Under the pieces are notes generated by a model. It had not been told where the DNA came from. It saw only the letters and a list, made by a program, of their open reading frames with translations, and searched no databases. Both the position numbers and the translations under genes were made by a program. This document shows, in pieces, positions 1 to 12,059 of a DNA stretch of 64,000 nucleotides (positions within the stretch are counted from its first letter, which is position 1; every line of letters begins with the position of its first letter). This DNA comes from Batkoa obscura (taxonomy: Eukaryota; Entomophthoromycota; Entomophthoromycetes; Entomophthorales; Batkoaceae). The DNA lies in assembly GCA_030770535.1 (NCBI GenBank), contig JASVEC010000032.1, forward strand, positions 1-64,000, written 5' to 3'.

Positions 1-176
1 AACTAACCCTAACCCTAACCCTAACCCTAACCCTAACCCTAACCCTAACCCTAACCCTAACCCCTAACCCTAACCCTAACCCTAACCCTAACCCTAACCC
101 TAACCCTAACCCTAACCCTAACCCTAACCTAACCCTAACCCTAACCCTAACCCTAACCCTAACCCTAACCCTAACC

Positions 177-217
<41 letters not shown>

Positions 218-928
218 CCCTAACCCTAACCCTAACCCTAACCCTAACCCTAACCCTAACCCTAACCCTAACCCTAACCCTAACCCTAACCCTAACCCTA
301 ACCCTAACCCTAACCCTAACCCTAACCCTAACCCTAACCCTAACCCTAACCCTAACCCTAACCCTAACCCTAACCCTAACCCTAACCCTAACCCTAACCC
401 TAACCCTAACCCTAACCCTAACCCTAACCCTAACCCTAACCCTAACCCTAACCCTAACCCTAACCCTAACCCTAACCCTAACCCTAACCCTAACCCTAAC
501 CCTAACCCTAACCCTAACCCTAACCCTAACCCTAACCCTAACCCTAACCCTAACCCTAACCCTAACCCTAACCCTAACCCTAACCCTAACCCTAACCCTA
601 ACCCTAACCCTAACCCTAACCCTAACCCTAACCCTAACCCTAACCCTAACCCTAACCCTAACCCTAACCCTAACCCTAACCCTAACCCTAACCCTAACCC
701 TAACCCTAACCCTAACCCTAACCCTAACCCTAACCCTAACCCTAACCCTAACCCTAACCCTAACCCTAACCCTAACCCTAACCCTAACCCTAACCCTAAC
801 CCTAACCCTAACCCTAACCCTAACCCTAACCCTAACCCTAACCCTAACCCTAACCCTAACCCTAACCCTAACCCTAACCCTAACCCTAACCCTAACCCTA
901 ATCCTCCTAATCCTAATCCTAATCCTAA
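1..928. repeat. Telomere array (CCCTAA)n
   Basis: Nearly perfect tandem CCCTAA hexamers run from base 1 to about 900, with a few odd-length units near 60, 126 and 196. The last ~28 bases (901-928) are degenerate ATCCT/AATCCT-type units. The C-rich strand reads 5' to 3' into the chromosome, the correct orientation for a left chromosome end with TTAGGG on the G-rich strand. TTAGGG is the common telomere repeat of filamentous fungi and animals. Confidence 0.98.
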
Positions 929-1007
929 TTTTACAATATTTGATTTTTCTTGTTTTTTAATTGAATAAACTTAACATAAATTTAATTTTACTAAATTTAA
1001 TACCTTT

Positions 1008-1573
1008 TGTGAGGTATCGCTTTATCAGTCCCATGGTTGATTATAGCATAATAATTTCCTAAGCTGTTGTGTTCTCAATTATGGAGACAATTAGTCCCAT
1101 GCTCTTGGTTTAATTCGCTATGAGAATTTCTAGCTTCATCCCAAAGAATGTTATCCTCTTGTTTTGTTATCCGTACTTCTTAGAGTATAAAAGAGATTTT
1201 ATAATATGAGGATGTATTTTTGTGTTTAAGAATTTTACTAACAAATTTTCCACTCAAATAGCGCTTAAAAAATGGAAAAATAATGAAACCAAAAAAAACA
1301 GCCCCATATAGTAACTCGAAGGTTTTTAACTGAATTGTTCCATGATATCTCGAACATTTAATAAACCCACTAAGTTTTCTTAATAGTATTTTACATAGAT
1401 TTTAGATTGTTATTATCTATTCTATTTGTCTTACATAGTCCATAGCCTATTAAGGGGTATTCTGCATAATTCAAGTCCATCTTAGTCACATAAACTAAGA
1501 TCTTTCGACTTATAGTGTAGTCAACCAGCCAATAGCTGTTTTTGACTCCAAACACTGAGTATCAGATCTCATA
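1008..1573 (+). mobile_element. LTR-like fossil, copy 1 (solo)
   Basis: This block is clearly related to 16860-17425 along its length once a MITE is removed from each. It begins with TGT, contains a TATAAAAG box and a downstream AATAAA, and ends in a CA/TA-type end, the architecture of a solo LTR. No internal coding region is present. It is an old, broken relic. Family assignment (Ty1/copia or Ty3/gypsy) is not possible from the LTR alone. A MITE (1208-1305) is inserted in it. Confidence 0.5.
1208..1305 (+). mobile_element. 98-bp MITE, copy 1 (family reference entry)
   Basis: Short non-autonomous DNA element present about 33 times in the window. In the 'forward' orientation it starts GGGGATGTATTTTT, has TTTTTCCACTCAAATAGCGC in the middle, and ends in AAAAAACATCCCC. 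Both arms read inward as GGGGATGT, then T-rich, then TTTTTCCA, then AGCGCT, so the element is an imperfect hairpin with the palindrome AGCGCT near its centre. It carries no coding capacity. This copy is flanked by ATAT on both sides and sits inside the LTR-like fossil. Confidence 0.9.
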
Positions 1574-1598
1574 CCCCATATTTAAATTCCTATTATAT

Positions 1599-1694
1599 GA
1601 GGATATGTTTCTGTGTTTAAGAATTTACTGATAATTTTTCCACTCAAATAACCCTTAAAGATGGAAAAAGTAGTGAAGCCAAAGAAACATCCCC
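1599..1694 (+). mobile_element. MITE copy
   Basis: Forward copy with ends GAGGATATG and CATCCCC. Left flank ATAT, right flank ATAC. Confidence 0.85.
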
Positions 1695-1779
1695 ATACAG
1701 TTAATTTATATAATCTCTTTACTGGAAATATTAAAGTGTTTTAATTTGACTACTTAGCAGCTTTTCATATTTAACATAT

Positions 1780-1873
1780 GGGAGTGTTTTTTATGGTTTT
1801 ATCGCTTTTTCCATTTTTTAAGCGCTATTTGAATAGAAAAGCTATCAGTAAAATTTTTAAAAAAAATACATCT
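1780..1873 (-). mobile_element. MITE copy, decayed right end
   Basis: Reverse-orientation copy beginning GGGAGTG after ATAT. The interior AAGCGCTATTTGAATAG is intact but the terminal CATCCCC has decayed to CATCTAA. Confidence 0.75.
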
Positions 1874-1962
1874 AAACATAAAAATGCTTTTTATTATTAT
1901 TTTTATTTTTTTTAAAATTCAAAAATCAATCAATTAACACAGCCATTTAAAGTCAAATATAT

Positions 1963-2060
1963 GGGGATGTATTTCTGTGTTTAAGAATTTTACTAATAAT
2001 TTTTCCACTCAAATAGCGCTTAAAAGATGGAAAAGTAATGAAGCCGAAAAAAACACCCCC
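1963..2060 (+). mobile_element. MITE copy
   Basis: Forward copy, 98 bp, from GGGGATG to CACCCCC, flanked by ATAT at 1959-1962 and 2061-2064. Confidence 0.9.
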
Positions 2061-2205
2061 ATATACAGCTAAATATTTTAACAAAGTTTTAATTAAATTT
2101 TAAATGCCAAAAAACACTAAATATTTTTATTATACATAAATATTATAAACGATATTAAAAAATATTTAATAACGTATTTTCTAATACGTTTATACATCCT
2201 TATAT

Positions 2206-2245
2206 GGGATGTGTTTTGTATTTAAGAATTTTACTAACAATTTTT
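2206..2245 (+). mobile_element. Truncated MITE, left end only
   Basis: Only the first ~40 bp of a forward copy (GGGATGTG through TTTACTAACAATTTTT) remain. The rest is absent. Confidence 0.65.
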
Positions 2246-3446
2246 AAGATTTAATAGAGTTAGTTATTACACTATAATCTATAGCTATATTCCCAATATT
2301 AACATCTATATTAAATACTTGATAATATTTCAATTTTAATTTAAATCAAGTCATACTTTGTTTTTGTTTTTAAAATAGAATTTAACTTAACAATCAATAA
2401 GTTGTATTTTAATATGAGTAAAATCATTTTAATTTATTGTTACTAATTACTATTTTTGAATATTTTTGAAGTATTAGATTTGGCGCTTTTAGCAAATTAT
2501 TTTGTACAAAGATTTGGCTTTTAGTTATTTTGAAATTAAACAAAAAATCATTAGTATCATGATATCCAATACAGAAATATTTTTCATAAAAATATATTAG
2601 GACCTCCAGACTAAATTATTAAGTAACAAATTTCCCAAACTTAAAGATTAGTAAATACATTCAATAAAATATAACTAAAAATAGTTATTGGTACATTTAA
2701 GAGAAAGTAGCGCTTCTAAAGGGGACCAGATGTTTGATTTCAAAGGTATTGAAAGATTAAAGTAAAGTATTCTTGTATATCTTGAAAAACTTTAATAATA
2801 ATATAAAGAGCCTAAATACTCAATAATGAAAAAATATTTTAATCTAAAATTAAGGTTTCCCTTTAACTGATTTATGTCCAATAGTAACAAATAGTTTAAA
2901 CAGCTTTTTATAAATTTAAAGTTAGATTTAAAATAGGTAACATTTTATTTTACTGCTGTAATATAACTATAACAAAATACAACAATCAAAGAGATAACAT
3001 TGAATCACCAGATGAAAAAATCTTGAATAGTTAAATAATCGAATACTTGTTCCGTACTTATCGAATTGTAAGTGTTATTTTATACGAATTCTTCGATGTT
3101 TAGTAACAAAATCTCTGCTAAAATTACAATAAAATCATGTCATCTGGTTTATATATATTATCCAGCGATTGGTGTATAACAATGCTAACTATTGTACAAG
3201 GCTTCTACATTAATTATTATTATTATAATCCTTTAATAAATATATCATAATTCTCTTGTGTTCGAATATGCTTTTAACTGTAGCTTGATTTTAATACTGC
3301 TGTAAATAAAACAGATCCTTAAGTTGTTACGTTTTGTTTGGCTTAAAAGTTAGCTTAGATTTATAAAACTCTATAAGGATTAAAAAATGACAAAAAAGAT
3401 AAACTTACAATTAGCTTTAAATTATTTTATAAATAGCACGATATGC
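2246..3446. other. Gene-free subtelomeric DNA
   Basis: AT-rich sequence between the last subtelomeric MITE and RPS15. I see no coding exons, RNA genes or repeats in it. Confidence 0.6.
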
Positions 3447-4138
<692 letters not shown>

Positions 4139-5003
4139 TATGATTTAGTGAAAGTTAAAGATAACTGCACGAAAGAGGGATCATTGTTTCTTCCTACTAT
4201 GAATCTTTGTTAGCTTAAGGTGAGTTAAAACATAGCTCAAAAAATAAATTTATTCTATCAAATCAAAGATTATTAAAATGGAAATATTGAAATACTATTT
4301 GCTAAAAAATCAAACTGCAGCAAATTTAAATTTATTTGATTTATAAATTTATATATTAGCTTATATTATATTTAGCATATTATTAAAATATACACGGTGC
4401 TATAAAATTTTAAGCTAATTCAATTTAATAAAATAGTAGCACATACAGATATACAGATATTGATACTTTCATTAAGATACATAGTTTATTAAAGTAAATT
4501 GACTTGATCAAATAGTAATTTTATTAAACTTTTTTATAATAACTTTTGAAATATTAAGTATTTATTAAATATTTATTTCTGAACTTATATTGAGTTGAAT
4601 AATTTTATCAAGGCTTTATCTATTTAACTCAATACTTTTTTTAATTGTTGCTTTATAAAATAAAATATTTACAATAACAGTACTTATTTTTAGTATAGAA
4701 GGTAAACTTAAAAAAGATAAGCTTGAAGCTTTTGCCTAGCAATATTATGAAAATAATCTCATGTTTAATAATGAAACTTTGCTTATTTAAAATTACATCA
4801 AAAGCTTACGATTTTTACTATATTTAATGCCGTTTATTTATATAGATCTCTTTTATACAAATGAATTAAGTGAGTAAGTATTATGCTAAACCAAATTCTA
4901 TATAAAACTTATACAAGTTATGGTTACAGATTTTATTATGAAGCTTGAACTTGGTAAGAAAATATTACGTTTTATATTACCTTATGAAATCAATTAAATT
5001 ACT
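4139..5003. other. Intergenic, RPS15 upstream / CSTF2 downstream
   Basis: AT-rich spacer holding the RPS15 promoter region and the 3' side of CSTF2. No further gene or repeat seen. Confidence 0.6.
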
Positions 5004-6117
5004 TTAGTTTGAACCATTCCCATGTCCACCCAAAATTTGTGCACGTAATCTTAATAAATTTTGTCGCTGCTCAGGTGGTAATAAATCAATTTCGCTATTT
5101 GACATACTCATTACTTGTCTTATAAGTGCATCCTGTTGATCGCTCTTGATTGGTTCATTTGGTGGTGGTCTAAATTGTGTTTGATGGTGAGATGCAAAAG
5201 GAGGTGGGCGCTGGTGATGAGCAGGAGAATGGGAAAAATTTGGCTGATTTCCTGGTGGCATCCTTTGAAATCCTTGCATTTGATTTGGCATAGGTGGTCG
5301 AATATCATGGCCTGGTGAATCATATGACATAGTATTATTAGAGTTATCATCTACTAAATTCATTATTTTGATTGCTTGAACTAGGGCGAAGCAAAGTTGT
5401 GGGTTTTGAGCCAGAAGAAGCTTTGCATTATTTGTATTAAGTTGTATCATCATCTTAATTATAAATTAAAAATAGAACATTATAAATACTATAAAGTTTA
5501 CATTAACCTGTGTTATTAATTCAAATATTTGAGGTGGAGACATTGAAGAAAGAATGTGATTGATTGCTTCATTTGAATTAAAAGGTGGTCTAATCTAAAA
5601 GATATTTCTAAATTAATAATAAACGATATAAATTCAACATAGATATTTCAAAGGTAAAAGACATGAGTTAAATTCTTTATTTTGAATATTATTTTTATTA
5701 AATAGATTTACCTCTTGCTTATTTCCACCACCTATATTTTGTGGCGGAAGGTTTTGCTGATTTTGATTATTTGGATTTCCCTGAAAATTAGATTTTGATT
5801 GATTATTATTTGCATCTGCTTCAGCTGGTGCAACTTTTAACTGTCTTCCACCAATATCATATCCATCTAAATTTCTTACTGCACTAGCAGCTGTTGCTGC
5901 ATCTAAAAATTCACAAAATCCATATCCTTTTGGTCTGCCAGTTTCTCTATCACGGTTTATTCTAAAATTAGAAACAGGACCAACTTCCTTAAATATTTCT
6001 ATCATATGTGCTTCGGTACAATCAAAAGGAATGTTCCCCACTATTTTGTTAATAATTTTTTACTGAATATCAATATAAAGTACCAAAAACTGCGTTAGAC
6101 CCAGAAAATTTCTGCAT
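5004..6117 (-). CDS. CSTF2: Cleavage stimulation factor subunit 2 (CstF-64/Rna15)
   Basis: RNA-binding subunit of the pre-mRNA 3'-end cleavage complex that recognises the G/U-rich element downstream of poly(A) sites; nuclear. Four exons: 6084-6117, 5712-6040, 5508-5594, 5004-5453, giving 299 aa. The N-terminal RRM (about residues 8-90) has RNP2 AVFVGNIPF, formed across the first intron, and RNP1 KGYGFCEF. It is followed by an Asn/Gln-rich linker, a hinge with MSPPQIFELITQ and LLLAQNPQLCFALVQA (the Rna14-binding region), a Pro-rich stretch and the conserved C-terminal helix bundle DQQDALIRQVMSMSNSEIDL with LPPEQRQNLLRLRAQI. All introns are GT-AG and 43-117 nt. It is divergently transcribed from the 588-aa gene. 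Confidence 0.93.
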
Positions 6118-6476
6118 ATCAATAAAGTTGGACACAAGTTATTAAAAATTTAAAATAGTTGAATTTAATAATTAGAATACTGATTTAAGAGCTTAGACTT
6201 ATTTTAGAGTCAGTATTTTGTTATTTGCAAATTCTAGTAGAATGGCTCCAATGAAATTCTACATATGAATTTCAGATTGAATTGCATTATTTGGATAAAA
6301 CAAAGGACAAATCAATAATTGATGTAAACTTCAATTGTATTATTCGCTACTTTTACTTTAACAAGAACAATTTTAGCCTTAATATGTGGATTTGTTTTAA
6401 AGGATTACATCATTATTTAATCAAATGCCTCTTCTAAAATTTAACAAAATAGTTAATTTTTAAAATGATTTTTTAA
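6118..6476. promoter_or_regulatory. Shared divergent promoter region
   Basis: A 359-bp gap between the diverging starts of CSTF2 and the 588-aa gene must hold both promoters. No specific motif is recognised. Confidence 0.5.
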
Positions 6477-8243
6477 ATGATAATGACCTTGGCTGATACC
6501 AATAAAGAAAATAGTCACGGCTCCTCATATTCAGTTTCTTCATTTGGAAGCAATTTTCTCTCCCCTCATAAGCACCGGAAATCCAAGCATCAAAAAGAAA
6601 TTGAAGCAAAAAAATTAGCTTTGAATGTAAAAGAAATCCTATTAGATACTTCTGATGATATAAAAACCCAGAAAACAGTAAGAGCATTACAAGATCCAAG
6701 AACATTAGAAAAAGTTTTCGATATATTAAAGTGTACCCCTTCATTACAAAAAAGCAGTTATCAAAAAATATTAAAGAAAGTAAATAGTATACCTAAAGTA
6801 GAAAACGAATCAAGCATAATCATAAAAGAGAAAACAACATTGAATAAGAAGAAGAATAATACCAGGTCCAATGTTGCCACATTTAATAAGAAGCCATTTG
6901 ATTTGTCAAAAAAGAGTAAAAGAACAAGGAAGGCTAATAAGCAAAGCAAAGTAAACCCGAAAATAGCCGAGTTAGCTTCTTTCTTTGAGAAAGATAATAA
7001 ATCACTTTCAATTAAGTCCTTTGAACATATGAAAAAAACAAAAAACGATACCAAACCGACAGCGTATAAAAAGGAGGATAAAAATGGAAGCAATCGCAAA
7101 ATAAATGTAAAAACTGAAGATGAACCTATGGAAAAGTTCAAAGTAGAGCTTGATAGTATAATTCCAGATATTTTAATTAATGAAAGGAAGGCAGTGAAAA
7201 ATAATAATAAATTAAAAGAAGAGGATAAAGATCCAAGTTCAATGGTATCTGATAATAAAGAGACTCCAGTTGTTTTGATTGATGAAAAGAGGATCACAAA
7301 TAATATCGATGATATAAAACAAGAGAATAGCAATTCGAGCTCAACGATAGTTGATCATTTGAACATAAAAATAGACGAGGGCGATTCATCGATCATATCT
7401 GAGCTTTCATCAGAGTATACAACTTTTTCTAATAATGACGCGGATGATGATATGAAATCAGAAGGTGAATTAAGATCAATTTCTGAACCAAGTCTAAGTG
7501 GAATTACGTTAAAAGAATCTCACATTCTTAGAGATTCGTATGCCAAACAGCTGAGAAGAAGGCATGCTATGAAAAGAAATAAAATTTGTTCAACATCAAG
7601 CCTTTGCTCCCCAGTTCCCACTTTTGACTCTTCCCTTCCATTGGACGATAAAACTAATTTTGTTAATCCTCTTAAAAAATATTTCGGACTCCTCTCTCCT
7701 TCAAAAGGAAACAAAAAAAAGCCAGATATATCGTGTTATGACCATCATTTACAAAGAGCATATCTTCCAGTTGAACTAATTGAAAATATCCCCATATCAG
7801 AGCAAGTCAAAGTTTTTATTAACAAAGATGAAGTTGAAGCTTATAGGAAAAGTGGAATGACGCACCTTGATATAAATATAATTAGCCAAGATAAAGGATC
7901 TATGCCAGGACTATTGTCTTCTGCTCATGACATATGGTATGAAGATTTAAGCCCACCAAAAGATGGCGTATCTGTATATGTTTATTGGTGGGGATATGAA
8001 GTTTATGTACCTGCAAAAGTACTAGAGCAGCTTAGAAAGCAGGGGTCTACTACCACTTCTATAATTAGCTTTATTACTGCGATCACTACAGCAGTACCTT
8101 TAATTCAACCAATACTAAAGATTTTATCTGCCTTTATTTCAATGGAATCTTCAGCGTCTGACCTATTTCGATCAGACATTGGAACTGTACTCACTGCAAC
8201 ATGGATTTTACCTTTCTTAGTAATACCGAGAGCGTGGAACTAA
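6477..8243 (+). CDS. Unknown 588-aa protein with conserved-looking C-terminus
   Basis: Single-exon gene; function not recognised. The first ~370 residues are Lys/Ser/Asn-rich and probably disordered, with a KEN tripeptide at residues 10-12 (a possible APC/C degron) and many basic clusters. The last ~170 residues look folded: HHLQRAYLPVELIENIP, IWYEDLSPPKDGVSVYVYWW, then WGYEVYVPAKVLEQL, a hydrophobic stretch (IISFITAITTAVPLIQP) and the ending TATWILPFLVIPRAWN. From memory, unnamed fungal hypothetical proteins end in a similar W-W-G-Y-E ... A-T-W-x-x-P ... P-R-x-W block, but I cannot confirm this. Residue M3 is an alternative start. The gene is real by its long open frame and non-repetitive C-terminus. 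Confidence 0.8.
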   Translation: MIMTLADTNKENSHGSSYSVSSFGSNFLSPHKHRKSKHQKEIEAKKLALNVKEILLDTSDDIKTQKTVRALQDPRTLEKVFDILKCTPSLQKSSYQKILKKVNSIPKVENESSIIIKEKTTLNKKKNNTRSNVATFNKKPFDLSKKSKRTRKANKQSKVNPKIAELASFFEKDNKSLSIKSFEHMKKTKNDTKPTAYKKEDKNGSNRKINVKTEDEPMEKFKVELDSIIPDILINERKAVKNNNKLKEEDKDPSSMVSDNKETPVVLIDEKRITNNIDDIKQENSNSSSTIVDHLNIKIDEGDSSIISELSSEYTTFSNNDADDDMKSEGELRSISEPSLSGITLKESHILRDSYAKQLRRRHAMKRNKICSTSSLCSPVPTFDSSLPLDDKTNFVNPLKKYFGLLSPSKGNKKKPDISCYDHHLQRAYLPVELIENIPISEQVKVFINKDEVEAYRKSGMTHLDINIISQDKGSMPGLLSSAHDIWYEDLSPPKDGVSVYVYWWGYEVYVPAKVLEQLRKQGSTTTSIISFITAITTAVPLIQPILKILSAFISMESSASDLFRSDIGTVLTATWILPFLVIPRAWN

Positions 8244-8855
8244 CTAATTAATAATTACAATATTAATATCATAATGATTTTAATTTTAAACTAATCATTT
8301 AATTATAATAAATAATTAATATCAATTTTATCATTTTATGTTGTTATTAACCTGTAATAATATTGCAACTATTATAACTTTACTATTATCACCATCCAGA
8401 TAAAGCTTATATGGTTCATGTTTTCTGCTTTAAAGTTAATTGATAATTTAATAGTTGTCTAGTATTGATATACATTTTTCAAAATCTTGTTATAGTATTT
8501 TCAATCTACCACGACTATAGTAAGAAAAATTTGAACAGCGGGTTTAATTTAGTTTTCAATTACTATTAAAAATATTTTAAACAAAATACAATGTCGTTTA
8601 AAATTAAAACAATGATAAACTATAATAACTTGTTACAACTTTAAATTTTACTGCATTTTGTTCAAACATTTTTTGAAATATTATATGGAATTGAAAAACC
8701 TGTACTATAAATAACCACATTAACTAATTCAATTATGAGTGAAAATTTCTATAAAAAAATAAACAATTTTAAATAGTGTTTCCAAATTGACATGTAACTA
8801 TGTAACTTATTAAATAAATTTAAAAATATAGCACTTATAGTTTTATTTCATTATA
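8244..8855. other. Intergenic spacer
   Basis: AT-rich region between the convergent 588-aa gene and the trypsin gene. Nothing recognisable. Confidence 0.6.
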
Positions 8856-9620
8856 TTAAAGATATGAGTTTATGAAATTATTATAATTATAAATACGAGT
8901 ATAAATTCCTGGTAAATCTTTTTTAGCGCACCCTGAGCCAACCGAAACAATACCTACTAAATAATTACCATACTTCGATGGGTAAAATAAAGGGCCTCCA
9001 GAATCACCTGTACAAGAATCAACTCCGCCCACTGCATATCCAGCACACAATGTATATTGTGGAACAATAGTATAGTTGATCTTTTTATAATTGTTCACAC
9101 AGGTATTGGAGTTAAATACTGGAACATTTGCTTCCATCAAAACTGGAGAAGCTGCTCCTTTCTCTTGAAGTGCACCCCAGCCAACAACTTTTAATGGAGT
9201 ATTATCATAGTAGCTTATACCATAAGTATCTAGATATATATTCAGATTTCTTGATGAATAGGTACTAAGTTTCCATACAGCAATATCATTGTAGTATGTA
9301 TCTGGGTTGTACTGTGGGTGTTTGTTTATAGATTTTACTTTAGATCTTTTTGCGCCTTGTTGACTATCTGGTAAAGTCAAATTATATAATCTAGATACTA
9401 CCTCAACTTGCCTAGGATCAACATCAGAACAGTGGGCTGCTGTTATAACCAAATCTTGTCTATAAAGTACGCCTCCACAGTAATGTTGTCCAAAAAATTG
9501 TAACGAAGCAGTAAACGGATATTTATTTGGTGGATATACAGCATACCCTCCAATGATTTTAGGTTGGATTTGGCTATTTATAAAGCGAAATAAATAAATC
9601 AGATGCAATAAAAAGATCAT
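8856..9620 (-). CDS. Secreted trypsin-like serine protease (S1A)
   Basis: Single-exon, 254 aa. A hydrophobic signal peptide (about residues 1-16) precedes a very short propeptide and the activation site before IIGG (residues 22-25), so the mature N-terminus would be Ile22. The catalytic triad is complete: His63 in TAAHC, Asp112 in NDIAVWKL and Ser207 in GDSGGP. Asp201, six residues before the serine, predicts trypsin-type cleavage after Lys/Arg. Paired cysteines around His63 and Ser207 fit the S1A disulfide pattern. Extracellular digestion of protein is the expected role. Such enzymes are unevenly distributed in fungi and often expanded in insect-associated lineages (general knowledge), which fits the proposed host group. 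No paralogue is nearby. Confidence 0.93.
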   Translation of the reverse strand: MIFLLHLIYLFRFINSQIQPKIIGGYAVYPPNKYPFTASLQFFGQHYCGGVLYRQDLVITAAHCSDVDPRQVEVVSRLYNLTLPDSQQGAKRSKVKSINKHPQYNPDTYYNDIAVWKLSTYSSRNLNIYLDTYGISYYDNTPLKVVGWGALQEKGAASPVLMEANVPVFNSNTCVNNYKKINYTIVPQYTLCAGYAVGGVDSCTGDSGGPLFYPSKYGNYLVGIVSVGSGCAKKDLPGIYTRIYNYNNFINSYL

Positions 9621-10459
9621 TTTATAATAATATTAATAGAGTATTATGAGTTTATATTTATATATATTTTTATAAGATTTATTTTATCAAAGCCTCTTAA
9701 TGTTAAAACAATTATAACTTAAATAGTAGTGTAATACCTGATTTGCAAAATAAAAATTCATGCTAACTATGTTAAATCTGAAGCTCACGCCCATTTTTAT
9801 TCAACTAAAAAATGACATTAAATTATAAAGTACATTTTCAAGTGTATGAATTTCGAAGGAGCATTATATAAAGTGCTTTTGTGGTAAAATTATTCATTCA
9901 TAAAGTTGAAAGTATCAGTAATAGAAATAATTTTATATAGTTTGTGCTAAAATATTCAAATAAAATAAAATGACTAAAAACTGAAAAATTTAAGCCGCAA
10001 AACCCAATTGATAGAAGCTTTTATTCAAAAACATGCTATTGCTTAATTATCTTTTAATCTTACTTTATACTATATATCATATAAAGGTGTGTCTAAATTG
10101 ATGATAGAAACTACACAATATGTACCTACGATTGATATGCTTTTGACTTATAAGTTAAACATTTGGGGTAGAATATATCTAAAAAATCTAAAAATATGTT
10201 TGAATCTTTCTACAACTTTAAACTTAAAAAAAGCCTGTAAAAATAGTAAATATGTGAGATTTTTAAAAGATTCACTAAAATAAAAATAAATTAGTTTGTA
10301 CTCTAGGTACAATTTTTTTCCGGTTTTAAGTTATTGGAAATAGCGTAGCCTAAGTATATACACTATGTAGATAGTTATTTTTTTATTTAATTCCAAATAG
10401 GCCATATTACAATGTTTTTGTTTTAATATTTAGCTAATAATGTTTTCAAATTATGATAT
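9621..10459. other. Intergenic spacer
   Basis: AT-rich, no coding exons recognised. A short open frame at 10089-10283 has no coding features. Confidence 0.55.
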
Positions 10460-10557
10460 GGGGATGTATTTTTGTGTTTAAGAATTTTACTAATAATTTT
10501 TCCGCTCAAGTAGTGCTTAAAAATGGAAAAAGTAATGAAGCCAAAAAAGACATTACT
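10460..10557 (+). mobile_element. MITE copy
   Basis: Forward copy, GGGGATG to CATTACT, flanked by ATAT on both sides (10456-10459, 10558-10561). Confidence 0.88.
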
Positions 10558-10993
10558 ATATGTAAAAATGAGCAAATTAATGGAATCAAACGAAGCATTC
10601 TCATACTTGGTTATACAAATTTTAATATAGATTGTAAAGTTAGGTTTTTACTTTTGACAAAGTTTTCAAATTTATCCAAATATTTTTATAACAATCTTAC
10701 TTATATTTGAGAATAATTTAACATTATCTTATTATTCCTAAGGGTAGCATGGATTAAATAATTGATAAAAATAGTATATAAATAATGAGCTATGTAAAAG
10801 TAAGGATACGTTTAGATCTAATTGGTTGTCATTGACTCTGACTAATCACAACCAAAATCATTGGCTAAATTTGACCACAAATTAATACAATATTCGAAAT
10901 AAAAATGATGTGTTAAAATATCTTTTAAAGATTATAAAAAGGTATAATATACACTACAATATAAACTTTTATTTCATTAAACCATTACTTAGC

Positions 10994-12059
10994 ATGACTA
11001 CTAAGACTCAAATCAAGAAGAAGCCTATATCCTGGGAAAATATATTTATTGGTGGGTTTATACAAACATTTGAAGTTTCCACTTTAGGTCAACCATTTGA
11101 AGTAATTAAAACTCATATGGCTGGTAATTTTTACATAATTCAATTATTTTTTTTTAACATATATAGCTCATCGTGGTGATAGTATACTTCAATCAATAAG
11201 CAAAACTTACGCTCGTGGAGGTATTAAGGGTTTCTGGCAAGGTTTGATTCCGGTACTTTATTTTATTATTTTAAATATATTAACTATAATTTTGATTAAA
11301 GTGGGCATGGATTGAAGCCTCTACTAAAGGTGGCGTACTCATGTTTGCTTCAAGCGAAATTGACTACCATGCAAGATCTTATGGATTATCTTCTGCTGCT
11401 TCTGGGCTTTTGGGAGGAATGGGGGGTGGCATTGCACAAGCATATACCACTATGGGTTTTTGTACTTTTATGAAAACTGTAGAGGTAACTAGACATAAAG
11501 AAGTCGGTGCAGCACCAAAATCTACTTGGAAAGTAGCTTATGAAGTATTCCAAAAAGAGGGTATTCGTGGATTAAATAAAGGGGTTTCTGCTGTTGCTAT
11601 TCGTCAGATGACTAATTGGGGTTCTCGGTTTGGTATTTCACGTCTCGTAGAGCGTGGATTAAAAGGAAATAGTGAACGTAAACTTACAAATGGGGAGAGA
11701 ATTTTATCTTCCGTTGTTGGTGGAGCCCTTGCTTGCTGGAACCAACCTATTGAAGTAATTCGTGTTGAAATGCAATCTCAGGCAAAAGCACCTGGCCGTC
11801 CAGAAAATTTGAACATTTTCACCACTGCTAAATATATTTATCAGCAAAACGGATTGTTAGGGTTTTACAGAGGGGTCACACCTCGTATTTGCTTAGGTGT
11901 TTATCTTACAGTAAGCTCTAAATTTTTACTTTTTATAGTTTATTTAGATTTGATTTTTAGGTTTGTATGGTTTTCGGTGGAGATCAATTTAAAGAATATA
12001 TTGCAGAACAACGTAGATTAAAAGCGCAAGAAGCTCTTTCAGGAACTACCAAACCTTAA
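10994..12059 (+). CDS. YHM2: Mitochondrial citrate/oxoglutarate carrier (YHM2-type)
   Basis: Inner-membrane carrier of the YHM2 family, which exchanges citrate for 2-oxoglutarate and was first described as an mtDNA-associated protein in yeast. Four exons: 10994-11123, 11167-11252, 11302-11910, 11961-12059, giving 307 aa. Carrier signature motifs PFEVIK (repeat 1) and PIEVIR (repeat 3) are intact; the second repeat has the YHM2-specific TMGFCTFMKTVEVTRHK. Other family blocks are LIPWAWIEASTKG, VAIRQMTNWGSRFGISRLVE, NQPIEVIRVEMQSQ and GFYRGVTPRI. The start at MTTKTQ was chosen over an in-frame ATG 84 bases upstream because yeast proteins begin near this point. Confidence 0.92.

Noticed and set aside
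1204-1309. Tc1/mariner MITE with TA duplication
   Set aside because: Copies flanked by AGAT, ATGT, ATAA and AAAT show a 4-bp duplication and an element that starts at GGGG, not TGGGG.
1208-2060. CRISPR-like array of the ~98-bp repeats
   Set aside because: The repeats are irregularly spaced, in both orientations and have target duplications; this is a eukaryotic genome and they are MITEs.
10089-10283. Open frame of 64 aa
   Set aside because: No homology, no codon bias and in AT-rich spacer; not supported.
10910-10993. Upstream in-frame ATG as the YHM2 start
   Set aside because: The extra residues are AT-driven low complexity; the internal ATG at 10994 matches the family N-terminus.
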